A stretch of 64,000 nucleotides of DNA from assembly GCA_017456585.1 (NCBI GenBank), contig JAFTJD010000016.1, forward strand, positions 1 through 64,000. Direction: 5' to 3'. Shown here piece by piece: positions 47,718 through 57,134 of this stretch. The notes under the pieces were generated by a model that had not been told where the DNA came from, ran no database searches, and was given only the letters and a program-made list of their open reading frames with translations. A program made the translations under genes and the position numbers. How positions within the stretch are numbered: position 1 is the first letter of the stretch; each line of letters opens with the position of its first letter. This DNA is from Lachnospiraceae bacterium (GTDB lineage: Bacteria > Bacillota > Clostridia > Lachnospirales > Lachnospiraceae).

Positions 47718-48659
47718 TTACTGTACCGGAAGAGTCTCTGCCAAATGATCGATTACTTCATAATTAGCAGCGATCTGTCTAAGGTATGGCATTCCATAAT
47801 CGGCAATACATGTATCAATACCTGTTGAAGACTCCTCATAACCAAGTGAGAAAATAACCTCGTTAATGTCTTCATTTGTAATCTCTAAACCTAAATCCTC
47901 ATAGATGTACTGGAATACGAGGTTCTCTTTAACGATAGCCTTAGAAGTTTCTTCTACCATATTCTTATACTCTTTCTTAGTAAGAGCAGGTGGTGTTACG
48001 CCCGGTTCAACTTTGCCTGCGTTATAAACTGCACCATAGTACTCTAAATAAGATGTGTAAGGATAGCTGCCTGTGTAAGAAGCTATCATTTCGTTATAAT
48101 AGTTGAACTGTAAAATATACTGGTTGTCCGTATTCTTCTTAACATCCTTAAGATAGTTCTTAGGATAAGATGTTACTGTACTGTTAGTAAGAATGTATTC
48201 ATTAAGATAATTCTCAACTTTGGATCTCTGTGCTTCATCTTTAACGTAAGCTATATATTCGTCTACTGTAGAAGCAACATCACCGTAATTCTTAGCAATG
48301 ATCTCGTCTGTAAGCTCTTCAACAGAGAGTGCGGAGAGAACTTCATCAAGATGAGTTGAAAGCTCTTCTTCAGTCATCGCAACTTCATCTTTAGGAATAA
48401 CTATATTAGCGTAATCACAAACATCTACATAATCGGCAACGTCTATTCCGACAATCTTACCTTCACCGTCAAGACCTGCAATATAGTTGATCTCAAGTGA
48501 GTATGTCTTCTTACTAAGGGCAGCTACAGCAATCATTGCTATAATTACTAAGCAAGGGATTGCAATTATGCCTGCTATTTTAATTTTCTTAGCTAATTCA
48601 GCTCTTTTTTTGGCTTCAGCCTTCTTAGCTCTGGCGTCAGCTCTGTTTTCTCTTTTCAT
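47718..48659 (-). CDS. Membrane-anchored trigger-factor-like protein
   Basis: A 313-residue protein with a highly basic start (about 28 residues of Lys/Arg/Ala), one membrane helix at residues 29-49 and a mainly helical extracytoplasmic domain. VDVCDYANIVIPKDEVAMTE and the closing YKNMVEETSKAIVKENLVFQ, YIYEDLGLEITNEDINEVI resemble the region before and the C-terminal arms of trigger factor, suggesting a secreted-protein chaperone in the manner of SurA. It lacks the peptidyl-prolyl isomerase core. The start has GGAGG upstream. Function is inferred only from this resemblance. Confidence 0.6.
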   Translation of the reverse strand: MKRENRADARAKKAEAKKRAELAKKIKIAGIIAIPCLVIIAMIAVAALSKKTYSLEINYIAGLDGEGKIVGIDVADYVDVCDYANIVIPKDEVAMTEEELSTHLDEVLSALSVEELTDEIIAKNYGDVASTVDEYIAYVKDEAQRSKVENYLNEYILTNSTVTSYPKNYLKDVKKNTDNQYILQFNYYNEMIASYTGSYPYTSYLEYYGAVYNAGKVEPGVTPPALTKKEYKNMVEETSKAIVKENLVFQYIYEDLGLEITNEDINEVIFSLGYEESSTGIDTCIADYGMPYLRQIAANYEVIDHLAETLPVQ

Positions 48660-48777
48660 AATAACCTCCGAAAAATATTCTTTTGAAATATACTTGCCGA
48701 GTTAGTATAACACATATTTTAAATAAGCAAAAGAGGTATTTTGAAAAAATAACAGAAAAGACACAAAAAAATTTTAC

Positions 48778-48829
48778 TTGACAAATGATATACGCATGAT
48801 ATAATGCTGATAGGTTATCACTGATAACC
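48778..48829 (+). promoter_or_regulatory. Fatty-acid operon promoter with palindromic operator
   Basis: TTGACA (48778-48783), a 16-base spacer and TATAAT (48800-48805) form a near-ideal promoter. A perfect palindrome GGTTATC-ACT-GATAACC spans 48813-48829, over the expected transcription start. It is likely a repressor site controlling fatty-acid synthesis, but it does not match the FapR site, and no regulator gene lies upstream. Confidence 0.85.
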
Positions 48830-48863
48830 AAAAAACTATAAAATATTTTTGGAGGACAAAAAA

Positions 48864-49088
48864 ATGGTATTTGAAGCTATTGCAGAATTAATCGCAGACC
48901 ACAATGATTGTGATCCATCAGAGATCAAGATGGAGACAACTTTCCAGGAGTTAGGAATTGACTCACTTGACACTGTAGAAATGATCATGCAGTTAGAAGA
49001 TAAGCTTGACAAAGAAATCGAGTTAGATACAAAAGTTGAAACAGTTGGCGATTTAGTTAAGTTTGTTGAAGAGAAATGTGGGGAATAA
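48864..49088 (+). CDS. acpP: Acyl carrier protein
   Basis: A 74-residue acyl carrier that holds the growing fatty acid on a phosphopantetheine arm attached to Ser34 in GIDSLDTVEM. The fold is four helices with the typical acidic composition; the loop before Ser34 has TTFQELGID. The start ATG 48864 follows GGAGG at 48851-48855. It is the first gene of the operon, 3 bases before fabK. Confidence 0.95.
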   Translation: MVFEAIAELIADHNDCDPSEIKMETTFQELGIDSLDTVEMIMQLEDKLDKEIELDTKVETVGDLVKFVEEKCGE

Positions 49089-49091
49089 TAC

Positions 49092-50036
49092 ATGCTCCAG
49101 TCAAAAATATGTGATCTAATCGGAATTAAATATCCACTCTTTCAGGGTGGTATGGCGTGGATTGCAGATGGTAAGCTTGCCGCCGCCGTATCCAACGGCG
49201 GTGGTCTTGGTATCATCGCAGCAGGTAATGCGCCGGGAGAATATGTAAGAGAACAGATTCGCATCGCGGCAGAATTAACAGATAAGCCGTTCGGTGTTAA
49301 TATTATGTTATTAAGTCCGTTTGTAGAAGAGGTTGCTGCAGTAGTAGCAGAAGAGAAGGTAGCTGTTGTTACAACAGGTGCAGGTAACCCGGGCAAGTAC
49401 ATGGAGAGCTGGAAGGCAGCCGGAATCAAGGTTATTCCTGTTGTTGCTTCAGTAGCTATGGCTAAGCTTATGACAAGACTCGGAGCTTCAGCGCTTATTG
49501 CTGAAGGCGGCGAGAGTGGCGGACATGTAGGAGATACGACAACAATGGCTCTGGTACCACAGATATGTGATGCTACAGATTTGCCGGTTCTTGCGGCAGG
49601 CGGTATCGCAGACGGAAGGGGCGCGGCTGCATCATTCATGCTTGGAGCATGCGGAGTGCAGATGGGAACGCGTTTCCTGGTAGCAGAGGAATGTAACATA
49701 CACAGGGAGTATAAAGATAAAATTTTAAAAGCGAATGACATTTCAACTATCGTAACAGGTAAGAGACTTGGTCATCCTGTAAGAAGTATCAAGACACCTT
49801 TTTCAAAGGAATACTTCAAAGCAGAGTACAGCCAGATGCCGGATGATGAGTTAGAGGCATTCGCAGCAGGAGCACTTAGACTTGCCGTACAGGAAGGTGA
49901 CGTTAAGAAGGGTTGCTTCCTTGCAGGTCAGATTGCAGGCATGGTTAATGAGGAAATGCCGGCAGCACAGATTATTAAAGAAGTCATGGAAGAGGCTGAG
50001 GTTATTTTGAAAGGAGCTTCCAAATGGGTAAAATAG
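49092..50036 (+). CDS. fabK: Enoyl-ACP reductase II (FMN-dependent)
   Basis: A 314-residue nitronate-monooxygenase-fold reductase that carries out the last step of each elongation cycle, using FMN and NAD(P)H. The sequence shows YPLFQGGMAWIADGKLAAAV, PFGVNIMLL, VTTGAGNP, EGGESGGHVGDTTTMALVPQ and VLAAGGIADGRG, all typical of FabK. This organism thus uses FabK instead of, or in addition to, FabI (no FabI here). The gene overlaps fabD by 13 bases. Confidence 0.93.
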   Translation: MLQSKICDLIGIKYPLFQGGMAWIADGKLAAAVSNGGGLGIIAAGNAPGEYVREQIRIAAELTDKPFGVNIMLLSPFVEEVAAVVAEEKVAVVTTGAGNPGKYMESWKAAGIKVIPVVASVAMAKLMTRLGASALIAEGGESGGHVGDTTTMALVPQICDATDLPVLAAGGIADGRGAAASFMLGACGVQMGTRFLVAEECNIHREYKDKILKANDISTIVTGKRLGHPVRSIKTPFSKEYFKAEYSQMPDDELEAFAAGALRLAVQEGDVKKGCFLAGQIAGMVNEEMPAAQIIKEVMEEAEVILKGASKWVK

Positions 50037-50941
50037 CATTTGTTTTTGCCGGACAGGGTGCCCAGTATTCCGGCATGGGAAAAGAGTTATATGATAATAT
50101 AGAAGCAAGCAGAGGCATATTTGATAATGCAGAGAGTAAGAAGCCGGGGCTTCTTAGAATGTGTTTTCAGGGAAGTGATGAGGAGCTTGCTGAGACAAAG
50201 AACACACAGCCATGTATGTTTGTAATGGAGATGGCAGCAGCTAAGGCGTTGACAGACAGGGGAGTTAAGCCGCAAGCAGTTGCAGGATTTTCGCTTGGGG
50301 AGATAGCGGCAGTTACATTTGCAGGTTGTGTATCCTTTGAAGAAGGCCTTGAGCTTGTGTCTCTCAGAGGTAAATTCATGCAAGAGGATATAACCAAGCA
50401 TGACAGCGGAATGGTGGCAGTAGTTAAGCTTTCACCGGATAAGGTTGACGAGTTATGTGCGAAATATGAGAAAGTTTTTCCTGTGAATTATAACGGACCT
50501 GCACAGGTAAGTGTTGCGGGACTTAAAGATCAGCTTGATGAATTTGCCAAGGACGTAAAAGAGGCAGGAGGAAGAGCACTTCCGATTAAGGTTAGAGGTG
50601 GCTTCCACTCTGAATTCGTAGAAGATGCAGCTAATAATTTTGGCAAGGCACTTGAGAATGTAAGCATTAATGAGCCTAAGGTTACAGTATATTCAGATTA
50701 TACAGGAGTTCCTTATGAAGGGGATTATAAGAAGCTTCTCTCTAATCAGATATGTAATCCGGTAAGATGGCATAATATCGTAGTAGATATGATTGAAAAA
50801 GGTTTCGATACATTTGTTGAAATCGGACCTGGTAAGACACTTTCAGGGCTTATCTCAAAGATTGACAGTAGCGTGACATGTCTTCAGGTTGAGGACATAG
50901 CAAGTCTTACAAAAACACTGGAAGTTCTTGGAGTAGAGTAA
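50024..50941 (+). CDS. fabD: Malonyl-CoA:ACP transacylase
   Basis: A 305-residue enzyme that moves malonyl units from CoA to ACP. It begins IAFVFAGQGAQYSGMG, and the active-site serine is in GFSLGEIAAVTFAG; GGFHSEFVEDAA contains the catalytic His. The start lies within the end of fabK, indicating coupling. Length is standard. The following gap of 47 bases holds only the fabG ribosome site. Confidence 0.94.
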   Translation: MGKIAFVFAGQGAQYSGMGKELYDNIEASRGIFDNAESKKPGLLRMCFQGSDEELAETKNTQPCMFVMEMAAAKALTDRGVKPQAVAGFSLGEIAAVTFAGCVSFEEGLELVSLRGKFMQEDITKHDSGMVAVVKLSPDKVDELCAKYEKVFPVNYNGPAQVSVAGLKDQLDEFAKDVKEAGGRALPIKVRGGFHSEFVEDAANNFGKALENVSINEPKVTVYSDYTGVPYEGDYKKLLSNQICNPVRWHNIVVDMIEKGFDTFVEIGPGKTLSGLISKIDSSVTCLQVEDIASLTKTLEVLGVE

Positions 50942-50988
50942 ACCATTCATAAGGGTTATGAAGTAATAACAAGGAAGGTAATATATAT

Positions 50989-51726
50989 ATGCTTAAAGGG
51001 AAAAAAGCACTTGTGACAGGAGCTTCACGCGGAATAGGCAGAGCTATAGCTGTAGAATTCGCCAAGCAGGGAGCTGATGTAGCTATAATCTATGCGGGTA
51101 ATGAAGCAGCTGCTGAGGAAACCAAAGCAGAGTGTGAGAAATACGGCGTTAATGCGATTACATACAAATGTAATGTAGCTGATTTTGAAGTATCTAAGGA
51201 TGTAGTTACACAGGTAAAGAAGGAATTCGGCACTATAGATATTCTTGTCAATAATGCAGGAGTTACAAGAGATGGTCTTGTAGCCATGATGAAAGAAACA
51301 GATTTTGATGAGGTTATTGATACTAACCTCAAGGGTACATTTAACATGATTAGACATTGTACACCTATATTTATCCGTAACAGAGGAGGAAGAGTTATTA
51401 ATATTTCTTCTGTGTCAGGAATTATGGGTAATGCAGGTCAGGCTAATTATTCAGCATCAAAGGCCGGTGTAATCGGACTTACTAAGGCTGTAGCAAGAGA
51501 ACTTGCAGCAAGAAATGTTACTTGTAATGCAATTGCTCCGGGATTTATAACAACAGATATGACAAAAGGTCTTAGCGAAGATAATAATGCTTTGATAGGA
51601 AACATCCCGCTTGGACGCGTGGGTGAGCCACAGGATATAGCCGATATGGCAGCATTCTTGGCAAGCGATAAAGCTTCCTACATCACAGGCGAAGTTATTC
51701 GCGTAGACGGCGGAATGGCGATATAG
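50989..51726 (+). CDS. fabG: 3-oxoacyl-ACP reductase
   Basis: A 245-residue short-chain dehydrogenase that reduces the 3-keto group of the growing chain. The NADP loop is TGASRGIGRAIA, the NNAGVTRD motif is present, and the catalytic Ser and Tyr-Lys are in ISSVSGIMGNAGQANYSASK; the C-terminus ends ITGEVIRVDGGMAI. It is closed at its stop by a palindromic spacer that separates it from fabF. Confidence 0.95.
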   Translation: MLKGKKALVTGASRGIGRAIAVEFAKQGADVAIIYAGNEAAAEETKAECEKYGVNAITYKCNVADFEVSKDVVTQVKKEFGTIDILVNNAGVTRDGLVAMMKETDFDEVIDTNLKGTFNMIRHCTPIFIRNRGGRVINISSVSGIMGNAGQANYSASKAGVIGLTKAVARELAARNVTCNAIAPGFITTDMTKGLSEDNNALIGNIPLGRVGEPQDIADMAAFLASDKASYITGEVIRVDGGMAI

Positions 51727-51923
51727 CGTTAAACAACGAGCCAAGTATTAGCGAGGTCATGCTTGCATGAAACCTCGCTAATATTTGGCGAGTGTCCGGT
51801 ATGAGTAACGAGAGCGATAGCTCGAAGTTACGAATAGCGCGGATGCGAGAGCAGCCGGTTTAACGCGTCGAAGACCGGAGCGCGGATGCGAGAGCGATAG
51901 CTCGAAGTTACGAATAGCGCGGA
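51726..51923. repeat. Palindromic repeat cluster between fabG and fabF
   Basis: A strong hairpin (left arm 51740-51762, right arm 51765-51789; core TATTAGCGAGGT / ACCTCGCTAATA) is followed by two copies of a unit of about 34 bases, 51809-51843 and 51889-51923, each containing GAGCGATAGCTC inside GTAAC...GTTAC pairing (the second lacks the GTAAC half). GCGTTAAAC at 51726-51734, starting in the fabG stop codon, is inverted at 51858-51866. It is non-coding and could modulate the level of fabF and the acc genes relative to acpP-fabG. Confidence 0.8.
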
Positions 51924-51953
51924 AAAAATTTATTTGAAAGGATTATTTGGAGA

Positions 51954-53183
51954 ATGAGAAGAGTAGTCGTAACAGGAATGGGCGTTATCAGCCCTATCGG
52001 CAACAATCTTGAAGAATTTTGGAATAGCCTTGTAGAAGGAAAGTGTGGAATCGGTCCTATTACAAGATTTGATACAACAGAATATAAAGCAAAATATGGC
52101 GCAGAGGTTAAAGATTTTAACGCAAGAGAGTACATGGAAAAGGCAGAGATGCTTAGAAGTGATTTATATGCACAGTACGGTCTTGCAAGCGCATGTCAGG
52201 CTGTTGAAGACAGTAAGATTATCGGTACTGTAGACCCTGAGAGAATCGGTGTATACTATGGTAGTGGTATCGGTGGTATGGATACATTCATGATAGAGCA
52301 TGGTAAGCTCCGTGATAAAGGACCAAAGAGAGTATCACCTTACTTCGTACCTATGATGATTGCTAATATGGCAAGTGGTATGATTGCTATCAGATTTAAC
52401 TGTCAGGGTGCTGCTATGCCTTCAGTTACAGCTTGTGCATCAGGAAGTAACGCTATCGGTGAGGCATTAAGAGCTATTCGTCACGGATATCTTGATGCAG
52501 TTATCACAGGTGGTTCAGAGGCTCCTATTAACGAGTGTGGTGTAGCAGGTTTCGTTAACATGCAGGCACTTTCAACAGCTGAGACAGCTGATACGGCTTC
52601 TTTACCATTCGATAGCCGTAGATGCGGTTTCGTTATTGGTGAGGGTGCAGGTGCACTTGTACTTGAGGAGTATGAGCATGCAGTAGCAAGAGGTGCTCAC
52701 ATCTATGGTGAGGTATGTGGATATGGTTCTACATGTGATGCTCATCATATTACAGCTCCAAGACCTGATGGTGCAGGCGGTGCAAGAGCTATGTCTGATG
52801 CACTTAAAGAGGCAGGATATACAGGAGAAGAGTCAGTATACGTTAATGCACATGGTACAGGAACTCCTCTTAATGATGTTATTGAGACAGCAGCTGTTAA
52901 GATGGCTTTTGGTGAGGAAAACGCTAAGAAGCTTCTTATGAGCTCAACTAAGTCTATGACAGGACATATGCTCGGAGCAGCAGGTGCAGTAGAGGCTATA
53001 GCGTGTCTTAAGGCACTTGAGACAGGAATCGTTCCTCCGACAATTAATCTTTTATCACAGGATGAGAAATGTGATCTTAATTATGTGCCTAACAAGGCAG
53101 TTAAAAAGCAGATTGATCTTGCAGTATCTAATTCACTTGGTTTTGGCGGACATAATGCAAGCCTTGCTTTTAGAAGAGTGTAG
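51954..53183 (+). CDS. fabF: 3-oxoacyl-ACP synthase II
   Basis: A 409-residue condensing enzyme that extends acyl-ACP by two carbons. The active-site cysteine is in PSVTACASGSNAIGEA, and the two catalytic histidines are in NAHGTGTPLND and SMTGHMLGAAG. It begins RRVVVTGMGVISPIGN. Since no fabH lies in this operon, priming must be done by an enzyme encoded elsewhere or by FabF. The GGATTATTTGGAGA region gives the ribosome site. It is followed by accB at 9 bases. Confidence 0.95.
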   Translation: MRRVVVTGMGVISPIGNNLEEFWNSLVEGKCGIGPITRFDTTEYKAKYGAEVKDFNAREYMEKAEMLRSDLYAQYGLASACQAVEDSKIIGTVDPERIGVYYGSGIGGMDTFMIEHGKLRDKGPKRVSPYFVPMMIANMASGMIAIRFNCQGAAMPSVTACASGSNAIGEALRAIRHGYLDAVITGGSEAPINECGVAGFVNMQALSTAETADTASLPFDSRRCGFVIGEGAGALVLEEYEHAVARGAHIYGEVCGYGSTCDAHHITAPRPDGAGGARAMSDALKEAGYTGEESVYVNAHGTGTPLNDVIETAAVKMAFGEENAKKLLMSSTKSMTGHMLGAAGAVEAIACLKALETGIVPPTINLLSQDEKCDLNYVPNKAVKKQIDLAVSNSLGFGGHNASLAFRRV

Positions 53184-53192
53184 GAGGTTCTT

Positions 53193-53690
53193 ATGAACAC
53201 AGCAAACATCAAGAACTACGCAAAGATAATGAAAGAGATGGAGCTTACTGCTCTTGAAATAAGCGATGCCGACGGAACTACCATTCGTCTTGAAAGAATG
53301 GTGCAGCAGGTAACAGCACCGGTTGTACAGCAGCCGGCTCAGGGTGCAAGTGTTATAGCACCTGCTACCGCAAATGTTGCAGCAACAGAGGCTTCTGTAA
53401 AAGCAGCACCGGCAACATCTACAGCGTCAGCAACAGATGTAATAGCTAATCTGATTCCCGTTACATCTCCGATGGTGGGAGTATTCTATACATCACCGAG
53501 TGAAAATGCGGCACCATATGTGTCGGTAGGAGATAGAGTAAAGAAGGGCGATGTGCTCTGTATTATTGAATCAATGAAGCTTATGAATGAGATTACTGCA
53601 GAAGAAGACGGTATTATCGAAGAAGTATGCGTAAGTAACGGTCAGGTAGTTGATTTCGGACATGTAATATTCAGAATGAGTAAAGCATAA
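53193..53690 (+). CDS. accB: Biotin carboxyl carrier protein
   Basis: A 165-residue carrier of the acetyl-CoA carboxylase complex. An N-terminal helical part (residues 1-35) is joined through a Pro/Ala/Thr/Val-rich flexible linker (about 40-90) to the biotinyl domain, with the biotin attached to Lys129 in IESMKLMNEI; here Ser replaces the more usual Ala before Met-Lys. The closing FGHVIFRM is normal. Confidence 0.93.
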   Translation: MNTANIKNYAKIMKEMELTALEISDADGTTIRLERMVQQVTAPVVQQPAQGASVIAPATANVAATEASVKAAPATSTASATDVIANLIPVTSPMVGVFYTSPSENAAPYVSVGDRVKKGDVLCIIESMKLMNEITAEEDGIIEEVCVSNGQVVDFGHVIFRMSKA

Positions 53691-53714
53691 AATATACAGA
53701 GAGGTTGTACATAT

Positions 53715-54131
53715 ATGAACCAGAAAGAAATTATGGAGATATTACCTCATCGCGACAATATGCTTCTTGTAGACGAGGCGTATATGGAAGGCGATGTAGC
53801 GCATGGAAAATATCATGTAAAAGGCGACGAGTTCTTTTTGAAAGGACATTTTCCGGGTAATCCGGTAGTGCCGGGAGTTATTCTTTGTGAGATTCTCGCA
53901 CAGTCTTCATGTGTTCTTCTCAAAGACACTATGACAGAAGGTAAATTACCGTTTTATACAGGACTTAATAATGTCAGATTTAAGAATCCGGTTAAACCGG
54001 GAGATATATTTGAAACAGAGTGCAGAATTACGAAAGCTAAGCCTCCGTTCTATTTTGCAGAAGGTAAAGGCTTTGTAGATGGCAAGCTCTGCATAAAGGG
54101 CGAGTTTTCTTTCGCGATTATGGGAGAATAA
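53715..54131 (+). CDS. fabZ: 3-hydroxyacyl-ACP dehydratase
   Basis: A 138-residue hot-dog-fold dehydratase that makes the trans-2-enoyl intermediate. The opening ILPHRDNMLLVDEAYM, the catalytic His in GHFPGNPVVPGVI and the catalytic Glu in LCEILAQSSC are all in place. It lies between accB and accC, the common arrangement in Clostridia. The start follows AGAGAGG. Confidence 0.93.
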   Translation: MNQKEIMEILPHRDNMLLVDEAYMEGDVAHGKYHVKGDEFFLKGHFPGNPVVPGVILCEILAQSSCVLLKDTMTEGKLPFYTGLNNVRFKNPVKPGDIFETECRITKAKPPFYFAEGKGFVDGKLCIKGEFSFAIMGE

Positions 54132-54134
54132 TAT

Positions 54135-55439
54135 ATGTTTTCAAAGATATTAGTTGCAAATAGAGGAGAGATAGCAGTAAGAATCATCCGTGCATGTAAG
54201 GAAATGGGAATCCGTACAGTTGCCGTGTATTCGATGGCTGACGCGGAGGCATTACATGTGGCACTTGCAGATGAGGCAGTGTGCATCGGTAAAGCCGAAG
54301 CAGCAGACAGCTATCTCAATGAAGAGAGGGTTGTAAGCGCTGCCCTTGTAACAGGCGCGCAGGCTATACATCCCGGATATGGCTTTTTGTCTGAAAATGC
54401 ACATTTTGCGAAAATGTGTCAGGATAATGGAATAGTTTTTATCGGTCCAAGTCTTGAAAACATGGATTTGTTAAGTGATAAGGAGAAGATAAAGCGTTCT
54501 ATGATAGAGGCCGAGCTTCCGGTTATTCCGGGAAGTGAAGTGCTTGAAAGCATTGAGGATGCCAAGAAAGCCGCCAAGAAAATAGGCTATCCGGTTATGG
54601 TTAAAGCCAGAAGCGGTGGCGGCGGCAGAGGTATCAGACTTGTAAAAACAGCAGATGAACTTGAGAATGCATATCATTCTGCAGTGGCAGAGGGAACAGC
54701 AGCGTTTGGTGACGGTGCCGTATATATGGAAAAATATATCAATCCTGCCAAGCACATTGAGATGCAGGTTATAGCGGATGAATTCGGAAATGTTGTGTGT
54801 CTCGGAGAAAGAGATTGTTCAATACAGAAGAACAATCAGAAGCTTATTGAGGAATCTACTTCACCTGTTGTTAGTAAAGAGCAAAGAGATAAGCTTATCG
54901 AGCAGGTAACAAGGGCAGTTAAGCATGTAAATTATCTTGGTGTGGGAACACTGGAATTTTTACTCGATACGGAAGGAAACTTCTATTTTATGGAAATGAA
55001 TGTAAGGCTTCAGGTTGAACACACTGTTACAGAAGCACTTACAGGATATGACCTTGTGAAATGGCAGATAAGAGTAGCTGCCGGAATAGAACTTAATTTC
55101 ACACAGAAAGATGTTGATTTTACAGGTTCTTCTATAGAATGTCGTATTAATGCTAAGGCACCGGGTAATCTTAAGTTTTTGCATGTGCCGGGTGGCCCTT
55201 TTGTCAGATTTGATACATTCCTTGTTACAGGAATGACGGTTTCACCCTATTATGATTCGCTTCTTGGAAAGCTTATCGTATTTGCAGGAACAAGAGAGGA
55301 AGCTATCAGAAAGATGAAGGCGGCACTTTGTGAGCTTGTTATCGATGGTATTCCGAACAATATAGAGGAACAGATAGAATATGTAAGTGATCCGCGTTTT
55401 GTGGACGGAACATACAATCTGAATTTTTTTAAAAAATAA
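54135..55439 (+). CDS. accC: Biotin carboxylase
   Basis: Carboxylates the biotin of AccB using ATP and bicarbonate. The 434-residue protein shows FSKILVANRGEIAVRIIRAC, HPGYGFLSENAHFA, the glycine-rich ATP loop KARSGGGGRGIR, ERDCSIQKNNQKLIEESTSP, and EMNVRLQVEHTVTE. It is slightly shorter than the usual ~447 residues at the C-terminus but keeps all motifs. It begins 3 bases after fabZ. Confidence 0.94.
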   Translation: MFSKILVANRGEIAVRIIRACKEMGIRTVAVYSMADAEALHVALADEAVCIGKAEAADSYLNEERVVSAALVTGAQAIHPGYGFLSENAHFAKMCQDNGIVFIGPSLENMDLLSDKEKIKRSMIEAELPVIPGSEVLESIEDAKKAAKKIGYPVMVKARSGGGGRGIRLVKTADELENAYHSAVAEGTAAFGDGAVYMEKYINPAKHIEMQVIADEFGNVVCLGERDCSIQKNNQKLIEESTSPVVSKEQRDKLIEQVTRAVKHVNYLGVGTLEFLLDTEGNFYFMEMNVRLQVEHTVTEALTGYDLVKWQIRVAAGIELNFTQKDVDFTGSSIECRINAKAPGNLKFLHVPGGPFVRFDTFLVTGMTVSPYYDSLLGKLIVFAGTREEAIRKMKAALCELVIDGIPNNIEEQIEYVSDPRFVDGTYNLNFFKK

Positions 55440-55489
55440 AGTTGCGGTTTCCTGAATGAGGTAAATTGTGGCGGAAGCGGAGGTTTAGC

Positions 55490-56371
55490 GTGCCATTTAT
55501 TCAATTTATACATAAAGCTAAGAATGAACTTGAAGAGGGCGGCAGACAGTCAGCTATGATAGCTGACGAGAACGAGCCCACTAAACCATGCCCGAATTGT
55601 AGAAGACAAGTGGCTCTCAGTGAGTTATGGGCAAATAATAACACATGTGGCTGCGGACACCATTTCAGAATGAACGCGCGACAGAGAATGAAGTTCATAA
55701 CAGATGAAGGTTCGTTCAATGAGATGTGGCAGGAGATAGTTGCTAAGGATATACTCAAGTTTCCGGGATATGTAAAGAAGCTTGAAAGTGCCAATAATGC
55801 CTGTGATGAGAAGGAAGCTGTTATTTGCGGAACTGCCAAAATCGGTGGCGAGGAGTGCGCACTTTTTATAATGGAGCCGTACTTTATGATGGGAAGTATG
55901 GGATGTGCGGTTGGCGAAAAGATAACAAGATTATTCGAGTATGCTACCGAGAACAGATTACCTGTTGTGGGATATACTGTTTCAGGCGGTGCCAGAATGC
56001 AGGAGGGAATTCTTTCTCTTATGCAGATGGCAAAGACCAGTGGTGCAGTAAAACGTCATAGTGAAGCAGGATTGTTCTACCTTACTATTCTTACTGACCC
56101 TACCACAGGCGGAGTAATGGCGAGCTTTGCAATGGAAGGCGATATTATTCTTGCAGAACCGGGTGCAACAGCGGGCTTTGCCGGTGCCAGAGTAATAGAG
56201 CAGACTACAAGAAAGAAGCTGCCACAGGATTTCCAAAAAGCAGAATTTTTGTTGGATAAAGGTTTTGCTGATGCAATTGTGCCGAGATTTAAGCAAAAAG
56301 AAACGGTTGCATATCTTTTAAAGATGCATAATGGAGGTAGCACAGATGGCAACAGCGAAGAAACCTTATGA
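55490..56371 (+). CDS. accD: Acetyl-CoA carboxylase carboxyltransferase beta
   Basis: A 293-residue carboxyltransferase subunit. The N-terminal zinc ribbon is CPNC at about residues 33-36 and then a second cysteine pair in [10 protein letters not shown], where the spacing is CxC instead of the usual CxxC. The crotonase-like part has [46 protein letters not shown]. Start GTG 55490 follows AAGCGGAGGT; the frame upstream to 55466 has no site. It overlaps accA by 26 bases. Confidence 0.92.
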   Translation: MPFIQFIHKAKNELEEGGRQSAMIADENEPTKPCPNCRRQVALSELWANNNTCGCGHHFRMNARQRMKFITDEGSFNEMWQEIVAKDILKFPGYVKKLESANNACDEKEAVICGTAKIGGEECALFIMEPYFMMGSMGCAVGEKITRLFEYATENRLPVVGYTVSGGARMQEGILSLMQMAKTSGAVKRHSEAGLFYLTILTDPTTGGVMASFAMEGDIILAEPGATAGFAGARVIEQTTRKKLPQDFQKAEFLLDKGFADAIVPRFKQKETVAYLLKMHNGGSTDGNSEETL

Positions 56372-57134
56372 TATAGTAAAGATGGCACGTGCTAATGCAC
56401 GACCTACAGGACTTGATTATATCAATAATGTATTTGAGGATTTTTTTGAACTGCACGGAGACAGAAGATTTGCTGACGACGAAGCTATAGTTGGCGGAAT
56501 AGCCAAGCTTAACGGACGTCCTGTAACGGTTATTGCAATAGAAAAAGGACATAATTCCAAAGAAAGAATGGAACACAATTTTGGTGCACCTAATCCTGAG
56601 GGTTATAGAAAAGCACTTCGTCTTATGAAGCAGGCGGAGAAGTTTAAAAGACCTGTAATTTGTCTTGTAGATACCTCCGGTGCATTCTGTGGAATCGGAG
56701 CGGAGGAACGTGGACAGGGACAGGCTATTGCAGAAAATCTCATGGAAATGATGGTCTTAAAGACCCCTATCATATCTATTTTAATTGGCGAAGGCGGAAG
56801 CGGTGGAGCATTAGCTCTTGCGGTAGCTGACAGAGTGTGGATGCTTGAGAATTCCATATATTCTGTAATTTCTCCTGAGGGATGTGCAAGTATCCTTTGG
56901 AAAGATGCTGCAAAGGCGGAAGAAGCAGCTAACAGCCTTAAGCTTACGGCACAGGATGCACTTGAGCTTAAAGTAATAGAGAGAATCATCCCTGAAGCGG
57001 GAATAGGCACAGATGCATTTTTTAAGAGAGTGCAAAGACTTATCGACAAGCAGTTGGCTGTCTTTGATAAGCATCCAATTGATAAAATTCTCGATAAGCG
57101 ATATAACCGTTTCAGAAAGTTGGGAGCACAATAA
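56346..57134 (+). CDS. accA: Acetyl-CoA carboxylase carboxyltransferase alpha
   Basis: A 262-residue partner of AccD. It contains [60 protein letters not shown]-type core ([13 protein letters not shown]), [20 protein letters not shown] and [20 protein letters not shown]. The ATG 56346 has GGAGGT seven bases upstream, within the end of accD. It is shorter than E. coli AccA (about 319) but normal for Firmicutes. Its stop overlaps the next ATG (TAATG). Confidence 0.93.
   Translation: MATAKKPYDIVKMARANARPTGLDYINNVFEDFFELHGDRRFADDEAIVGGIAKLNGRPVTVIAIEKGHNSKERMEHNFGAPNPEGYRKALRLMKQAEKFKRPVICLVDTSGAFCGIGAEERGQGQAIAENLMEMMVLKTPIISILIGEGGSGGALALAVADRVWMLENSIYSVISPEGCASILWKDAAKAEEAANSLKLTAQDALELKVIERIIPEAGIGTDAFFKRVQRLIDKQLAVFDKHPIDKILDKRYNRFRKLGAQ

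Noticed and set aside
49142-49741. 199-codon open frame on the minus strand opposite fabK
   Set aside because: Low-complexity Ala/Pro/Ser/Thr composition and complete overlap with a well-supported gene; no start signal.
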